DNA of 64,000 nucleotides from Rhizobium gallicum bv. gallicum R602sp (GTDB lineage: Bacteria; Pseudomonadota; Alphaproteobacteria; Rhizobiales; Rhizobiaceae). The notes under the pieces were generated by a model. The model was not told where the DNA came from, did no database searches, and was given only the letters and a program-made list of their open reading frames with translations. The stretch's first letter is position 1; every line of letters begins with the position of its first letter. Below, in pieces: positions 53,447 through 61,545 of the stretch. The stretch is from positions 2,402,952-2,466,951 of the forward strand of contig NZ_CP006880.1 in NCBI RefSeq assembly GCF_000816845.1, read 5' to 3'. The translations under genes and the position numbers were made by a program.

Positions 53447-53908
53447 ATGAACGCAAAAGCTCCTAATGCAATCGACGTCTACGTGGGCTCGCGCGTGAGG
53501 ATGCGAAGACTGCTGTTGGGGTTCAGCCAGGAGCGGCTGGCCGACCAGATCGGCGTTACCTTTCAACAGGTGCAGAAATACGAGAAGGGCATGAACCGCA
53601 TCGGCGCAAGCCGGCTGCAAAAGATTGCCGAAGTGCTTGCCGTACCGCCGAGCTTCTTCTTCCAGCAGGACGCCGCGCAGCCGCTGAGCCTCGACGGACT
53701 GGAGCCCTCCGAAAATTTCGACCCGGTCGGAGAATTCCTGCGTTCGAAGGAAGGGCTGGCGCTTAATCGCGCTTTCTTGAAGATCACCGACCCAACCGTG
53801 CGTGAAAAGGTCCTTTCCCTCGTCAAGGCGATGGCCCAGGCCGGAGAGCGCCGGGATATGACTGTCGATCCGGCAAATTCTGAGACGAGCGCTGCGCTCG
53901 ACGCTTGA
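53447..53908 (+). CDS. XRE-family regulator, PraR-like
   Basis: Cytoplasmic DNA-binding protein of 153 residues. The helix-turn-helix lies near residues 12-66: VGSRVRMRRLLLGFSQERLA, GVTFQQVQKYEKGMNRIGAS and LQKIAEVLAVPPSFFF. This is very close to the rhizobial PraR/SMc-type regulators that control quorum sensing and attachment. The C-terminal half is helical and acidic. A Rho-independent terminator follows at 53935-53975. The targets are not shown; the divergent MFS gene is one candidate. Confidence 0.87.
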   Translation: MNAKAPNAIDVYVGSRVRMRRLLLGFSQERLADQIGVTFQQVQKYEKGMNRIGASRLQKIAEVLAVPPSFFFQQDAAQPLSLDGLEPSENFDPVGEFLRSKEGLALNRAFLKITDPTVREKVLSLVKAMAQAGERRDMTVDPANSETSAALDA

Positions 53909-53934
53909 GGAAAAACCGCTGCCGGGAGAACCGC

Positions 53935-53982
53935 AACGCTCCCCGGCCGGGCCCTGCCGGAGCCGTGGGAGCGTTCTTTATT
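53935..53982 (+). terminator. Rho-independent terminator after the XRE gene
   Basis: AACGCTCCC (53935-53943) pairs perfectly with GGGAGCGTT (53967-53975), with an inner CGGC/GCCG stem, and CTTTATT follows. It lies 27 bases after the XRE stop and between converging genes, so it may also serve the minus-strand Pao operon. Confidence 0.65.
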
Positions 53983-53995
53983 CGCAGTGCTCAGC

Positions 53996-56290
53996 CTAGA
54001 TGAGCTTCTCCAGCGTGATCGGCAACGAACGGATGCGCTTGCCGGTTGCGTGAAAGACCGCGTTGGCGATCGCAGGTGCCACCCCGACGATTGGCAATTC
54101 GCCAACAGCCTTGCCGCCGAGCACCGAGGCACGGTAATCGGGGATGCCGACGGAAATCACCTGAAGATCGGGCACATCCGAATTGGTCGGCACGAGATAG
54201 TCGGCCAGATTGTTGTTGATCACGCGGGCATATCGTTCGTCGACAATACCTTCCTCCAGCAACGCCTGGCCAATGCCCATGATGATGCCGCCGCGCCACT
54301 GGCTTTCGGCGAGCTTCGGGTTGTAGAGCCTTCCCGAATCGAGCGCGGAAACCATGCGCGAGACGCGGACCGTGCCGAAATCCTCGTCGACGCGAACCTC
54401 GACAAAATGCGCACACCAGCTATGGAGCGAATAGCCGCCTTCAGTCGGCGCCTTCATCGTCATCATCGTCGTAAAGTTGTCGTAGCGGTCCTTTCCATCC
54501 CGTTTGTCTTCCGGCAGCGTGTCACGCAGCGTCTCGACCTTCTCACGGCCGATCTGCCGCATGAAGTCTGCAATCGCAACGCCTTCACCTTCTCCCCTCG
54601 GCGGCAGGATCCGGCCCTCGGAGATCGTGAGCGTATTGGCCTGCGCGTCCCGGAACGGCGAATTCACATCGTTGAGAGCAAGCCCGATCAACTCGTCGCG
54701 CGCGGCAAGGGCGGCCTTATGAACGGCACCCGTCATCAGGTTTGCAAGCTGCGAGCCGCCAGCGACGGGCGCTCGCGGCAAGGCCGAGTCGCCGAGCTTG
54801 ACGTGGATCTTCTCGACGGGGATGCCAAGGACTTCAGCAGCAGTCTGGGCCATGATGGTATAGGTCCCCTGGCCCATGTCGATGCTGCTGCTTGCAATCT
54901 CCGCCGTACCATCGGCAAGGATTCGCACGAGTGCCTCACCGGGCGTGCGGCGTACCGGATAGGTGCCTGCCGCCACACCCCAGCCGATCAGCGCGTTGCC
55001 GTCCCGCATGGAACACGGCTTTGGCGAGCGCTTCGACCAGCCGAAGGCTTCGCCACCCACGGCAAAGGCTTCGCGCAGTTGTCTCGTCGACCAAGGGATC
55101 TTGGCATGCGGGTCTTGCTCGGCATAGTTCAGCAAACGGATCTCGACGGGGTCGATGCCGACGGCATAGGCGAGTTCATCGATTGCCGACTCAAGACCCC
55201 ATGCACTGGGATTTTCGCCGGGAGCACGAAGCGCGCCGGGCAGAACCGTATGCACAGGCACGATGTTCTGCCTCGAGCTGAAGTTCGGCACGTCATACAT
55301 GATCGAGGTGACGGCACCGAGCGGCTCGACGGCCGCACCCGTCATCGCCGTTTCATTAGCACCGCGCTGAACGATCGAGAGCAGCTTTCCTTCCTTCGTT
55401 GCGCCGAGCGCCAGCGTTTGCCGGGTGGCAGGGCGGCCGCCGAAGGCAGTGAATGTCTGCGCGCGGGTGACCGCGAGCTTGACGGGACGGCCGAGCCTCC
55501 TTGCGGCCATGATCGCAACTGCCGCGTGCGGCAACGAGAGTGCCTTGGAACCGAAACCGCCGCCGATATAGGGCGAGATGATCCGCACATTCTCGAAGGG
55601 CAATTCGAACCACTCGGCATAGCTGCGCGCCATGCCATCCACCCATTGGCTCGGTTCCCAAAGCGTCAGCACATCGCCGTCCCATTTGGCGATTAGCCCG
55701 TGGGGTTCGATCGGCACGTTGTATTCACGCGGTGTCCTATACTCAGCTTCGATCCGAACAGCAGCTTCAGCCAGCGCCTGTTCGGCGTTACCCCACTCAA
55801 TCGTCATTTGCTCGACCGCAATACCCTCCCCGGCCCCTGGATCATCGAAGCCGAAGATGGCCGGCTTCTCGACGTAGCTCACCTTGATCGACGCCGCGGC
55901 AGCGGTCGCCTGTTCGAGCGTTTCGGCGAACACGGCTGCAACATGCTGCCCATTGAAGGTAATCTCGTTGGTCAGCGCGAGATAAGGACCTTCAGGACCG
56001 GGCGTGCCGGCCCAGGTGGTTGCCGATTTCAGCTCCATGATGTTGTCCGGGGTCAGCACGAGCAGCACGCCAGGCGATGCCTCAGCTGCAGAAATGTCCA
56101 TCGAGCTGATTGTGCCTGCCGCAATCGTGCTCTGGACCATCACGCCGTGAACGACGCCGTCGATTTGATTTTCGAGCGCGTAGTTTGCCTTGCCGGTGAT
56201 CTTTGCCGGTCCATCCAAGCGCGACAGGCGGCCTCCGAGCACGCCATCTGCTGCATCACCGCGTTTGATATTCGGTTCCATGACGGTCAT
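53996..56290 (-). CDS. Molybdenum-binding subunit of PaoC/YagR-like aldehyde oxidase
   Basis: Large subunit of 764 residues of a xanthine-oxidase-family enzyme. It starts with the family's GGRLSRLDGPAKITGKANYALE; molybdopterin motifs include YIGGGFGSKALSLPH, GMGQGTYTIMAQTAAEVLG-like text (IDMGQGTYTIMAQTAAEVLG) and GKAVGELPIVGVAPAIANAV with the probable catalytic Glu. No signal peptide is seen. The order (small, FAD, Mo) and motifs match PaoABC (YagTSR) aldehyde oxidoreductase of E. coli. Its start overlaps the FAD gene by four bases. Confidence 0.92.
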   Translation of the reverse strand: MTVMEPNIKRGDAADGVLGGRLSRLDGPAKITGKANYALENQIDGVVHGVMVQSTIAAGTISSMDISAAEASPGVLLVLTPDNIMELKSATTWAGTPGPEGPYLALTNEITFNGQHVAAVFAETLEQATAAAASIKVSYVEKPAIFGFDDPGAGEGIAVEQMTIEWGNAEQALAEAAVRIEAEYRTPREYNVPIEPHGLIAKWDGDVLTLWEPSQWVDGMARSYAEWFELPFENVRIISPYIGGGFGSKALSLPHAAVAIMAARRLGRPVKLAVTRAQTFTAFGGRPATRQTLALGATKEGKLLSIVQRGANETAMTGAAVEPLGAVTSIMYDVPNFSSRQNIVPVHTVLPGALRAPGENPSAWGLESAIDELAYAVGIDPVEIRLLNYAEQDPHAKIPWSTRQLREAFAVGGEAFGWSKRSPKPCSMRDGNALIGWGVAAGTYPVRRTPGEALVRILADGTAEIASSSIDMGQGTYTIMAQTAAEVLGIPVEKIHVKLGDSALPRAPVAGGSQLANLMTGAVHKAALAARDELIGLALNDVNSPFRDAQANTLTISEGRILPPRGEGEGVAIADFMRQIGREKVETLRDTLPEDKRDGKDRYDNFTTMMTMKAPTEGGYSLHSWCAHFVEVRVDEDFGTVRVSRMVSALDSGRLYNPKLAESQWRGGIIMGIGQALLEEGIVDERYARVINNNLADYLVPTNSDVPDLQVISVGIPDYRASVLGGKAVGELPIVGVAPAIANAVFHATGKRIRSLPITLEKLI

Positions 56291-57270
56291 AGCAGACCTC
56301 CCAATCTTTCTATGGCGCGAGCAACGACACGTGGCGCCAGGTCGATCTTGTACCGGTTGGCGCCATGGTCGATGGCGCCCTCAATGGCAAGCACGCTTGC
56401 TTTTGCGATCGCCGCCGGTTCGACGGTCTTGCCGACCAAGGCGCGTTCGACCGCGCGGGCGCGCCACGGTTTTGTCGCAACGCCTCCGAGCGCAACACGA
56501 AGGTCGCGGATCGTTTTACCATCCTCTTCCAGCTCGAGGCCGACAGCAGCGCTGGCGGCAGCAAATTCGTAGGATTGCCGGTCGCGGACCTTGAGATAAA
56601 TCGATCTTCGGGCTGCTTGCGAGGCGGGGATGAAAATGGCGGTGATGAGTTCACCGCGTTCAATTTTATGCTCCAGGTGCGGCGTGTTGCCCGGAGTCAG
56701 AAAGAAGTCGTCGACAGCAATCTGCCGCGCGCCCAGATGGATCACCGCGTCGAACGCGACGAGAGCCACCGCGAGATCGCCGGGATTGACGGCGATGCAG
56801 TGCTCGCTGGTGCCGAGCACGGCGTGGTTGCGGGTCATTCCGCCGATCGCCGAACATCCCGAACCCGGCTCGCGCTTGTTGCAGGCCTTGAAGACCGCCG
56901 GGTCGCGGAAATACGGACAGCGGGTGCGCTGCAGGAGGTTGCCACCAATCGTCGCCATGTTGCGAAGCTGGGCGGATGCCGCCAGCGACAGCGATTGCGA
57001 GATCGCAGGGAACGCTTCTCTTATGACGCGATGCTCGGCGACCTCGCTCATCTTGGCAAGTGCGCCGATCGTAACGCCTGTCTCGTTGGACGAGATTGCG
57101 TCCAGTCCGGAAAGAAATGTGATATCGACGACCGTTTCCGGCGCGGCAATGCCGCATTTGGCAAGATCGAGCAGGGTGGTGCCGCCTGCAATGACCATCG
57201 CGCCTTGCCGGGCAGCCGCCTCACGGGCTTGATCGGCCGACGATGCGCGCAAATAGGAAAACTCTTTCAT
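56287..57270 (-). CDS. FAD-binding subunit of PaoB/YagS-like aldehyde oxidase, with [4Fe-4S] loop
   Basis: Flavin subunit of 327 residues. FAD-binding text appears as VIAGGTTLLDLAK and ATIGGNLLQRTRCPYFRD. The cysteines in TRCPYFRD, ACNKREPGSGCSAIGG and EHCIAVNPG correspond to the extra [4Fe-4S] cluster region known for PaoB and absent from ordinary xanthine-dehydrogenase FAD subunits. The start at 57270 overlaps the small-subunit gene. Electrons pass from the Mo site through 2Fe-2S centres to this FAD. Confidence 0.9.
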   Translation of the reverse strand: MKEFSYLRASSADQAREAAARQGAMVIAGGTTLLDLAKCGIAAPETVVDITFLSGLDAISSNETGVTIGALAKMSEVAEHRVIREAFPAISQSLSLAASAQLRNMATIGGNLLQRTRCPYFRDPAVFKACNKREPGSGCSAIGGMTRNHAVLGTSEHCIAVNPGDLAVALVAFDAVIHLGARQIAVDDFFLTPGNTPHLEHKIERGELITAIFIPASQAARRSIYLKVRDRQSYEFAAASAAVGLELEEDGKTIRDLRVALGGVATKPWRARAVERALVGKTVEPAAIAKASVLAIEGAIDHGANRYKIDLAPRVVARAIERLGGLL

Positions 57271-57743
57271 CGCGCCATCTCCGCAGCTTTGCGCACCGCC
57301 GCGACGATGCTGTTATGGGCCCCGCACCGACAGAGATTGCCGGACATATATTCACGGATCTCGCCATCGCAGCCCGTATGACCCTCGCGAATGCAGGCAA
57401 CCGCCGACATGATCTGGCCCGGCGTGCAATAGCCGCACTGGAAAGCATCATGCTCAAGAAACGCCGCCTGCACCGGATGAAGGGTGCCGTCTGCCGCGGC
57501 GAGGCCTTCGATTGTCGTGACTTGCCGCCCCTCGGCCTGGGCCGCAAGCGTGAGACAGGCAAGCACGCGCCTGCCGTCGATATGGACGGTGCAAGCGCCG
57601 CACTGCCCGTGGTCGCAGCCTTTCTTCGTGCCGGTCAGCGCCAGATGTTCACGCAATGCATCGAGCAGCGTCACGCGTGGATCGACAGCAAGCGCGTGCG
57701 ATGCACCGTTGATATCAAGCCTGAGGTTGATTGTCCGGGTCAT
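57267..57743 (-). CDS. 2Fe-2S subunit of PaoA/YagT-like aldehyde oxidase
   Basis: Iron-sulfur subunit of 158 residues: TKKGCDHGQCGACTVHIDG for the plant-type cluster and QCGYCTPGQ with NLCRCGAH for the second cluster. E. coli PaoA has a Tat signal; this protein begins MTRTINLRLDING with no signal, so a cytoplasmic location is likely. First gene of the three-gene operon, divergent from a TetR regulator. Confidence 0.92.
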   Translation of the reverse strand: MTRTINLRLDINGASHALAVDPRVTLLDALREHLALTGTKKGCDHGQCGACTVHIDGRRVLACLTLAAQAEGRQVTTIEGLAAADGTLHPVQAAFLEHDAFQCGYCTPGQIMSAVACIREGHTGCDGEIREYMSGNLCRCGAHNSIVAAVRKAAEMAR

Positions 57744-57939
57744 GGTGTTCTCCTGCCTCGACGGAGGAATTTTGCGCCGTCATTCAAAATAGCCGGGTCT
57801 TGAATTGCAAAGCGCCTGCGCCAGCTAAAATCTGGTTTCGGTCTCTGCGGGATCTGCTTTCACCTCGTGGCGCCTGCGCAATTGAGACATGACATTCCGC
57901 CTCTTTCTGCGATAACAGGTGCAAGGCCCTCAGGTTAAA

Positions 57940-57953
57940 CGGAGGCGCCTCCG
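57940..57953. promoter_or_regulatory. Perfect palindrome CGGAGGCGCCTCCG, likely TetR operator
   Basis: The 14-base palindrome, flanked by TTAAA on the left and ATTAAA on the right, lies in the 264-base region between the Pao operon and the divergent TetR gene, about 55 bases before the regulator start. TetR proteins commonly bind such dyads next to their own gene. Confidence 0.6.
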
Positions 57954-58007
57954 ATTAAACTAGCGGCTTGCGCGGCAGCGTCAAGTCCTCATCCGCAGGA
58001 GAGGCTT

Positions 58008-58622
58008 TTGGCCGGAAAGGCAATAGCCGGAAGCGAGACGAAGCCCGAAAGACGCATGCGTGCCGATGCGTTGCGCAACCGCGACAGGCTCATAGCTGTT
58101 GCCGCCGAGGTCTTCGCCGATCAAGGCGTCGAAGGTTCGCTGGAGGAGGTCGCCCGGTGCGCCGGCGTCGGTATCGGAACGCTCTACCGTCACTTTCCGA
58201 CGCGCGAACATCTGGTCGAAGTTGTCTATCGGCGGGAACTGCAGAATTTGGCGACGGCTGCGAGCGATCTGGCGGCAACGCATCCGGCAGACCAGGCCCT
58301 TGAAGAATGGATGCACCGCTTCGTCAACTACATTGCCGCCAAGCGCGGTATGGCACAAAGCCTGCGCATTTTGCTGAATTGCAACTCGGAGCTCTTTGCC
58401 GAAAGCGCCGGCATCATCTCCGGGGCTCTTCGACAGTTAATGGACAACGCTGCCGCAAAGGGCATGATCCGCAGCGACGTGGAGAGCACCGACCTCTTGC
58501 ATGCGCTTTCCAGCATCTATTCGATGCCCGACTCACCGGAATGGCGCGAACGCTCGCGCAGGCTGATCCGCCTGTTGATGGATGGACTTAAATGGGGTGT
58601 AAAAATGGGGCCGGCCGATTAG
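58008..58622 (+). CDS. TetR-family regulator
   Basis: Regulator of 204 residues with the N-terminal helix-turn-helix near residues 22-70 (NRDRLIAVAAEVFADQGVEG, LEEVARCAGVGIGTLYRHF) and an all-helical ligand domain. The start is a TTG at 58008 with AGGAG (AGGAGAGG) well placed upstream; no ATG fits. It is divergent from the aldehyde oxidase operon and next to a palindrome, so it probably controls that operon. Confidence 0.87.
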   Translation: MAGKAIAGSETKPERRMRADALRNRDRLIAVAAEVFADQGVEGSLEEVARCAGVGIGTLYRHFPTREHLVEVVYRRELQNLATAASDLAATHPADQALEEWMHRFVNYIAAKRGMAQSLRILLNCNSELFAESAGIISGALRQLMDNAAAKGMIRSDVESTDLLHALSSIYSMPDSPEWRERSRRLIRLLMDGLKWGVKMGPAD

Positions 58623-58762
58623 GTCGGAAGCGATTCGGCTAAGTGGGTCAGAACGGGTGGCAAGGCGACCTTTTGCATCGCTGAACGATGCTGTGGGTAG
58701 CGCTGATCCTCGATTGCATTGGGCCGATTTTGGAGCGACGATTGACCTGGACGGTGCCTAAA

Positions 58763-58953
58763 ATGCACGGGACAGACCCTGAAGACTTGAATGAATCAGA
58801 GCTGATCGCATCGTTGATCGGCTGCACTTTCTGCATCAGCAAAAGACAACGCACGCCCTGCTCGAATTGGCGATCGGCGAACGCGTGGTGTTCGAAGACG
58901 ATTACGGCCAGCAGCGGACCGCGATTGCAATGAGCGCCACCGCGGAGTTTTGA
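58763..58953 (+). pseudogene. Small frameshifted gene of unknown function
   Basis: The ATG at 58763 opens MHGTDPEDLNESEL; another frame then continues DRIVDRLHFLHQQKTTHALLE, which is followed by IGERVVFEDDYGQQRTAIAM and the stop at 58953. Joined by one frameshift near 58805 they make a coherent acidic protein of about 63 residues, so either a real small gene has decayed or the read has an error here. I do not recognise the family. Confidence 0.4.
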
Positions 58954-59009
58954 CAGCGATCAAAATTTTGGGTAGAAATGTTTAAAAAGGTAGAAATATC
59001 GGAGCTGTC

Positions 59010-59267
59010 ATGTCGCTCAATATCAAAAACCCCGCCACAGTCGCTCTCGTTGACGAGCTTGCGCGGCGGCAAGGTATCAGCAAGACCGCAGCCATTCATC
59101 AGGCTTTGACGGAGCGTCTACATCGCATGGGATACGGCGATGTGGCGCAGGAGCGTCTGCTCACCGAGATACAGGCGATCCGTGGGCGAGTGGCGCGATT
59201 GCCCGAACTCGACAGCCGAAGCGATGAAGAAATCATCGGCTACGATAAGCATGGAATTCCGAACTGA
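59010..59267 (+). CDS. vapB: VapB-type antitoxin
   Basis: Protein of 85 residues: ribbon/helix DNA-binding N-terminus (SLNIKNPATVALVDELARRQ, GISKTAAIHQALTERL), as in Rv0623-like VapB proteins, and an acidic tail that would wrap the toxin. Its TGA overlaps the toxin ATG by one base, the usual translational coupling of antitoxin before toxin. It lies a kilobase before repA, where it would help keep the replicon. Confidence 0.87.
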   Translation: MSLNIKNPATVALVDELARRQGISKTAAIHQALTERLHRMGYGDVAQERLLTEIQAIRGRVARLPELDSRSDEEIIGYDKHGIPN

Positions 59268-59653
59268 TGGTGATCGATACCTCTGCGATTGTCGCAATAC
59301 TGCGCAGTGAACCAGAGGCCGCAACGCTCGAGAGAACGGTCATCGCCAACCCTATTCGCTTGGTCCCCGCGACATGTGTTCTTGAGACGCGTATGGCATT
59401 GGTCAGCCGGCGCGGCGAACACGCACTTGCCGAGATCGATCTGTGGCTCGCCAGAATCGAGGCCGACATCGTTCCGGTCGACGCCGATCTGGTGGATCTG
59501 GCGACACAGGCCTGGCTTACTTACGGCAAAGGCCGCCATCCGGCGGCATTGAATTTTGCCGATTGTTTTTCCTACGCTTTGGCAAAGCGTGCGGACGAAC
59601 CGCTTCTCTTCATCGGCGAGGACTTTTCGCGCACCGATATCGAGGCGGCATAA
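59267..59653 (+). CDS. vapC: VapC-type PIN-domain toxin
   Basis: RNase toxin of 128 residues. The PIN-domain acidic residues are visible: Asp in MVIDTSAIVAI, Glu in CVLETRMAL, Asp in ALNFADCFSYALAK and Asp in GEDFSRTDIE, so it seems active. VapC proteins cleave initiator tRNA or rRNA. It is coupled to the VapB gene just upstream, and is followed at once by an integrase fossil. Confidence 0.92.
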   Translation: MVIDTSAIVAILRSEPEAATLERTVIANPIRLVPATCVLETRMALVSRRGEHALAEIDLWLARIEADIVPVDADLVDLATQAWLTYGKGRHPAALNFADCFSYALAKRADEPLLFIGEDFSRTDIEAA

Positions 59654-59655
59654 CG

Positions 59656-60060
59656 ATGGCTGGCGACCCGCGCATTTGCAGGATGTCACCGATGGTGCCC
59701 GTGGCTATGTCGAGGCGGCGAACTCTGCCAATCCCGACGTGCGCCTATGCCGCCGACTGGAAACCGCGACCGCCACTCTTCCACGCCCCGGCAGAAGGAA
59801 GCCATTCATCCGCAAGACCTGGTCGCCATGCTGGAGACGCTGGATCGTGGCACGCTGCCGGGCTTGCGCGACCGCGCCATGCCGCTCGTCGGTTTTGCCG
59901 GAGCCTGCGCCGCTCCGAAATCATCAGGCCCAACCTCGGGCGCGACCAGACCGAGGACGGGCGCGGCTGGTTCATTGAAATCGGAAGCAAAAGCGACAGC
60001 CACCTTATCTGCCCGCGTACCCGATTCGGCTGGTGCAGAACCTTGGCGCTTTCCAGCTAA
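59656..60060 (+). pseudogene. Tyrosine recombinase/integrase fossil
   Basis: Several plus-strand frames together give integrase text: DGARGYVEAANSANP and AYAADWK from the N-terminal core-binding region, then DLVAMLETLDRGTLPGLRDR, GFAGACAAP/LRRSEI and GRDQTEDGRGWFIEI from the start of the catalytic domain. The Arg box is in the LRRSEI position; the His and Tyr boxes are absent and at least two frameshifts occur. It is not functional. Confidence 0.6.
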
Positions 60061-60176
60061 TGCGCTGATATGATTTGTTTCCAGTTCATTACTGAAGTTA
60101 AAGAGAGGTTAATTTCCGCAAGCCATGCTTCGGTGACGCGCGTAACTATGGCGCGACAAAGCCCGTAAAGAAGGCG

Positions 60177-60193
60177 CTTAACGGCCTGTTAAG
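60177..60193. repeat. Inverted repeat CTTAAC-N5-GTTAAG before repA
   Basis: The six-base arms flank GGCCT and lie 87 bases before the repA start. It may be an operator for RepA/RepB autoregulation or a partition site; repABC centromeres are palindromes near or inside the operon, but this one is shorter than the known 16-base type. Confidence 0.35.
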
Positions 60194-60279
60194 CCAGCGG
60201 CCTTGCAAGAAAATGAGAATCGGCGCTAAATGCGCTTTCATTGGCCTCACGGCGTTAAAATCGCATTTTCGAGATTTCC

Positions 60280-61494
60280 ATGAATATGGCACCTACAATT
60301 GGTAAAGCAATTTCTGATGTCGATCAGCTGATCATCGGCCAGGCACAGGAACTGTCCGACAAGTTGAAGCAGCATCGCCTGGAAATGTTTCCGCCCCGTG
60401 CGATGAAAAGCCTGCGCGAATTCCAGCTTGCCGAGGTGGCGCGCTTCCTTGGGGTCACCAGCGGCTATCTTCGCAATCTTTCGCTGGAGGGCAAGGGGCC
60501 TCTGCCGCAGGTGACGCCATCCGGGCGCAGATCCTATACCGCCAGGCAGATGGATGAAATGCGCCTGTTCTTGGATCAGAATGCCCGAGGCAGCACGCGT
60601 TACGTCCCGCACCGCACGGGCAATGAACACCTGCAGGTCATCGCCGTCGTAAACTTCAAGGGCGGCAGCGGCAAAACCACGAGTGCTGCCCATCTCGCTC
60701 AGCACCTGGCGCTGACCGGCCACCGCGTTCTTGCCGTCGACCTCGACCCGCAGGCCTCGCTTTCGGCGATCCACGGCTTCCAGCCGGAATTCGACGTCGA
60801 CGAAAACGAGACGCTTTATGCGGCAATTCGTTACGACGACGAGCGGCGACCGCTTAAGGAGATCATTCGCAAGACCAATTTTCCCAATCTCGACCTGGTT
60901 CCAGGCAATCTCGAATTGATGGAATTCGAGCATGATACGCCGCGCGTGCTTGCCCAGGGCAAAGCGAGCGACTACGGCCGCATCTTCTTTGCCCGCCTTG
61001 ACGAGGCGCTGTCTTCCGTCGCCGACGACTATGATGTCGTCGTCATCGACTGCCCTCCCCAGCTCGGCTTCCTGACGATGAGCGCCATCTGCAGCGCAAC
61101 CGCCGTGCTCATCACCGTTCATCCGCAAATGCTCGATGTGATGTCCATGTGCCAGTTCCTGCAGATGCTGGGCGAGGTTCTGAACACGCTGAAAGGCGCC
61201 GGCGGCAACATGAATCTCGACTGGTTGCGCTATCTCGTGACGCGCTACGACCCGCAGGATGGGCCACAGACGCAGATGGTCGCCTTCATGCGCTCGATGT
61301 TCCGCAATCACGTGCTCACGAATCCCATGCTGCGAAGCGTGGCGATTTCGGATGCTGCCATGACGAACCAGACCCTCTACGAGGTGGAGCGCAATCAATT
61401 TACCCGCGCGACCTATGACCGTGCGATGGAGGCCATGAGCGCCGTAAATGGCGAAATCGCCGAGCTCATCCATAAGGCATGGGGGCGCAGATGA
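60280..61494 (+). CDS. repA: Plasmid partition ATPase RepA (ParA family)
   Basis: Partition protein of 404 residues and repressor of its own operon. The N-terminal region has a helix-turn-helix (FQLAEVARFLGVTSGYLRNL) that reads the operator; the ATPase part has the deviant Walker A FKGGSGKTT near residues 125-133 and VVIDCPPQLGFLT as Walker B. Two ATGs (60280, 60286) are in frame with weak ribosome sites. It is the first gene of the repABC operon. Confidence 0.96.
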   Translation: MNMAPTIGKAISDVDQLIIGQAQELSDKLKQHRLEMFPPRAMKSLREFQLAEVARFLGVTSGYLRNLSLEGKGPLPQVTPSGRRSYTARQMDEMRLFLDQNARGSTRYVPHRTGNEHLQVIAVVNFKGGSGKTTSAAHLAQHLALTGHRVLAVDLDPQASLSAIHGFQPEFDVDENETLYAAIRYDDERRPLKEIIRKTNFPNLDLVPGNLELMEFEHDTPRVLAQGKASDYGRIFFARLDEALSSVADDYDVVVIDCPPQLGFLTMSAICSATAVLITVHPQMLDVMSMCQFLQMLGEVLNTLKGAGGNMNLDWLRYLVTRYDPQDGPQTQMVAFMRSMFRNHVLTNPMLRSVAISDAAMTNQTLYEVERNQFTRATYDRAMEAMSAVNGEIAELIHKAWGRR

Positions 61495-61545
61495 CGGCGC
61501 ACCGATTGACCGCAACCAACCGTTCAACCGCCAGGAGGAGAAAGA

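Noticed and set aside
53118-53456. A minus-strand frame of 112 residues between the MFS and XRE genes
   Set aside because: It overlaps the MFS start region and the XRE promoter, has no good ribosome site and no known domain; not firm enough to annotate.
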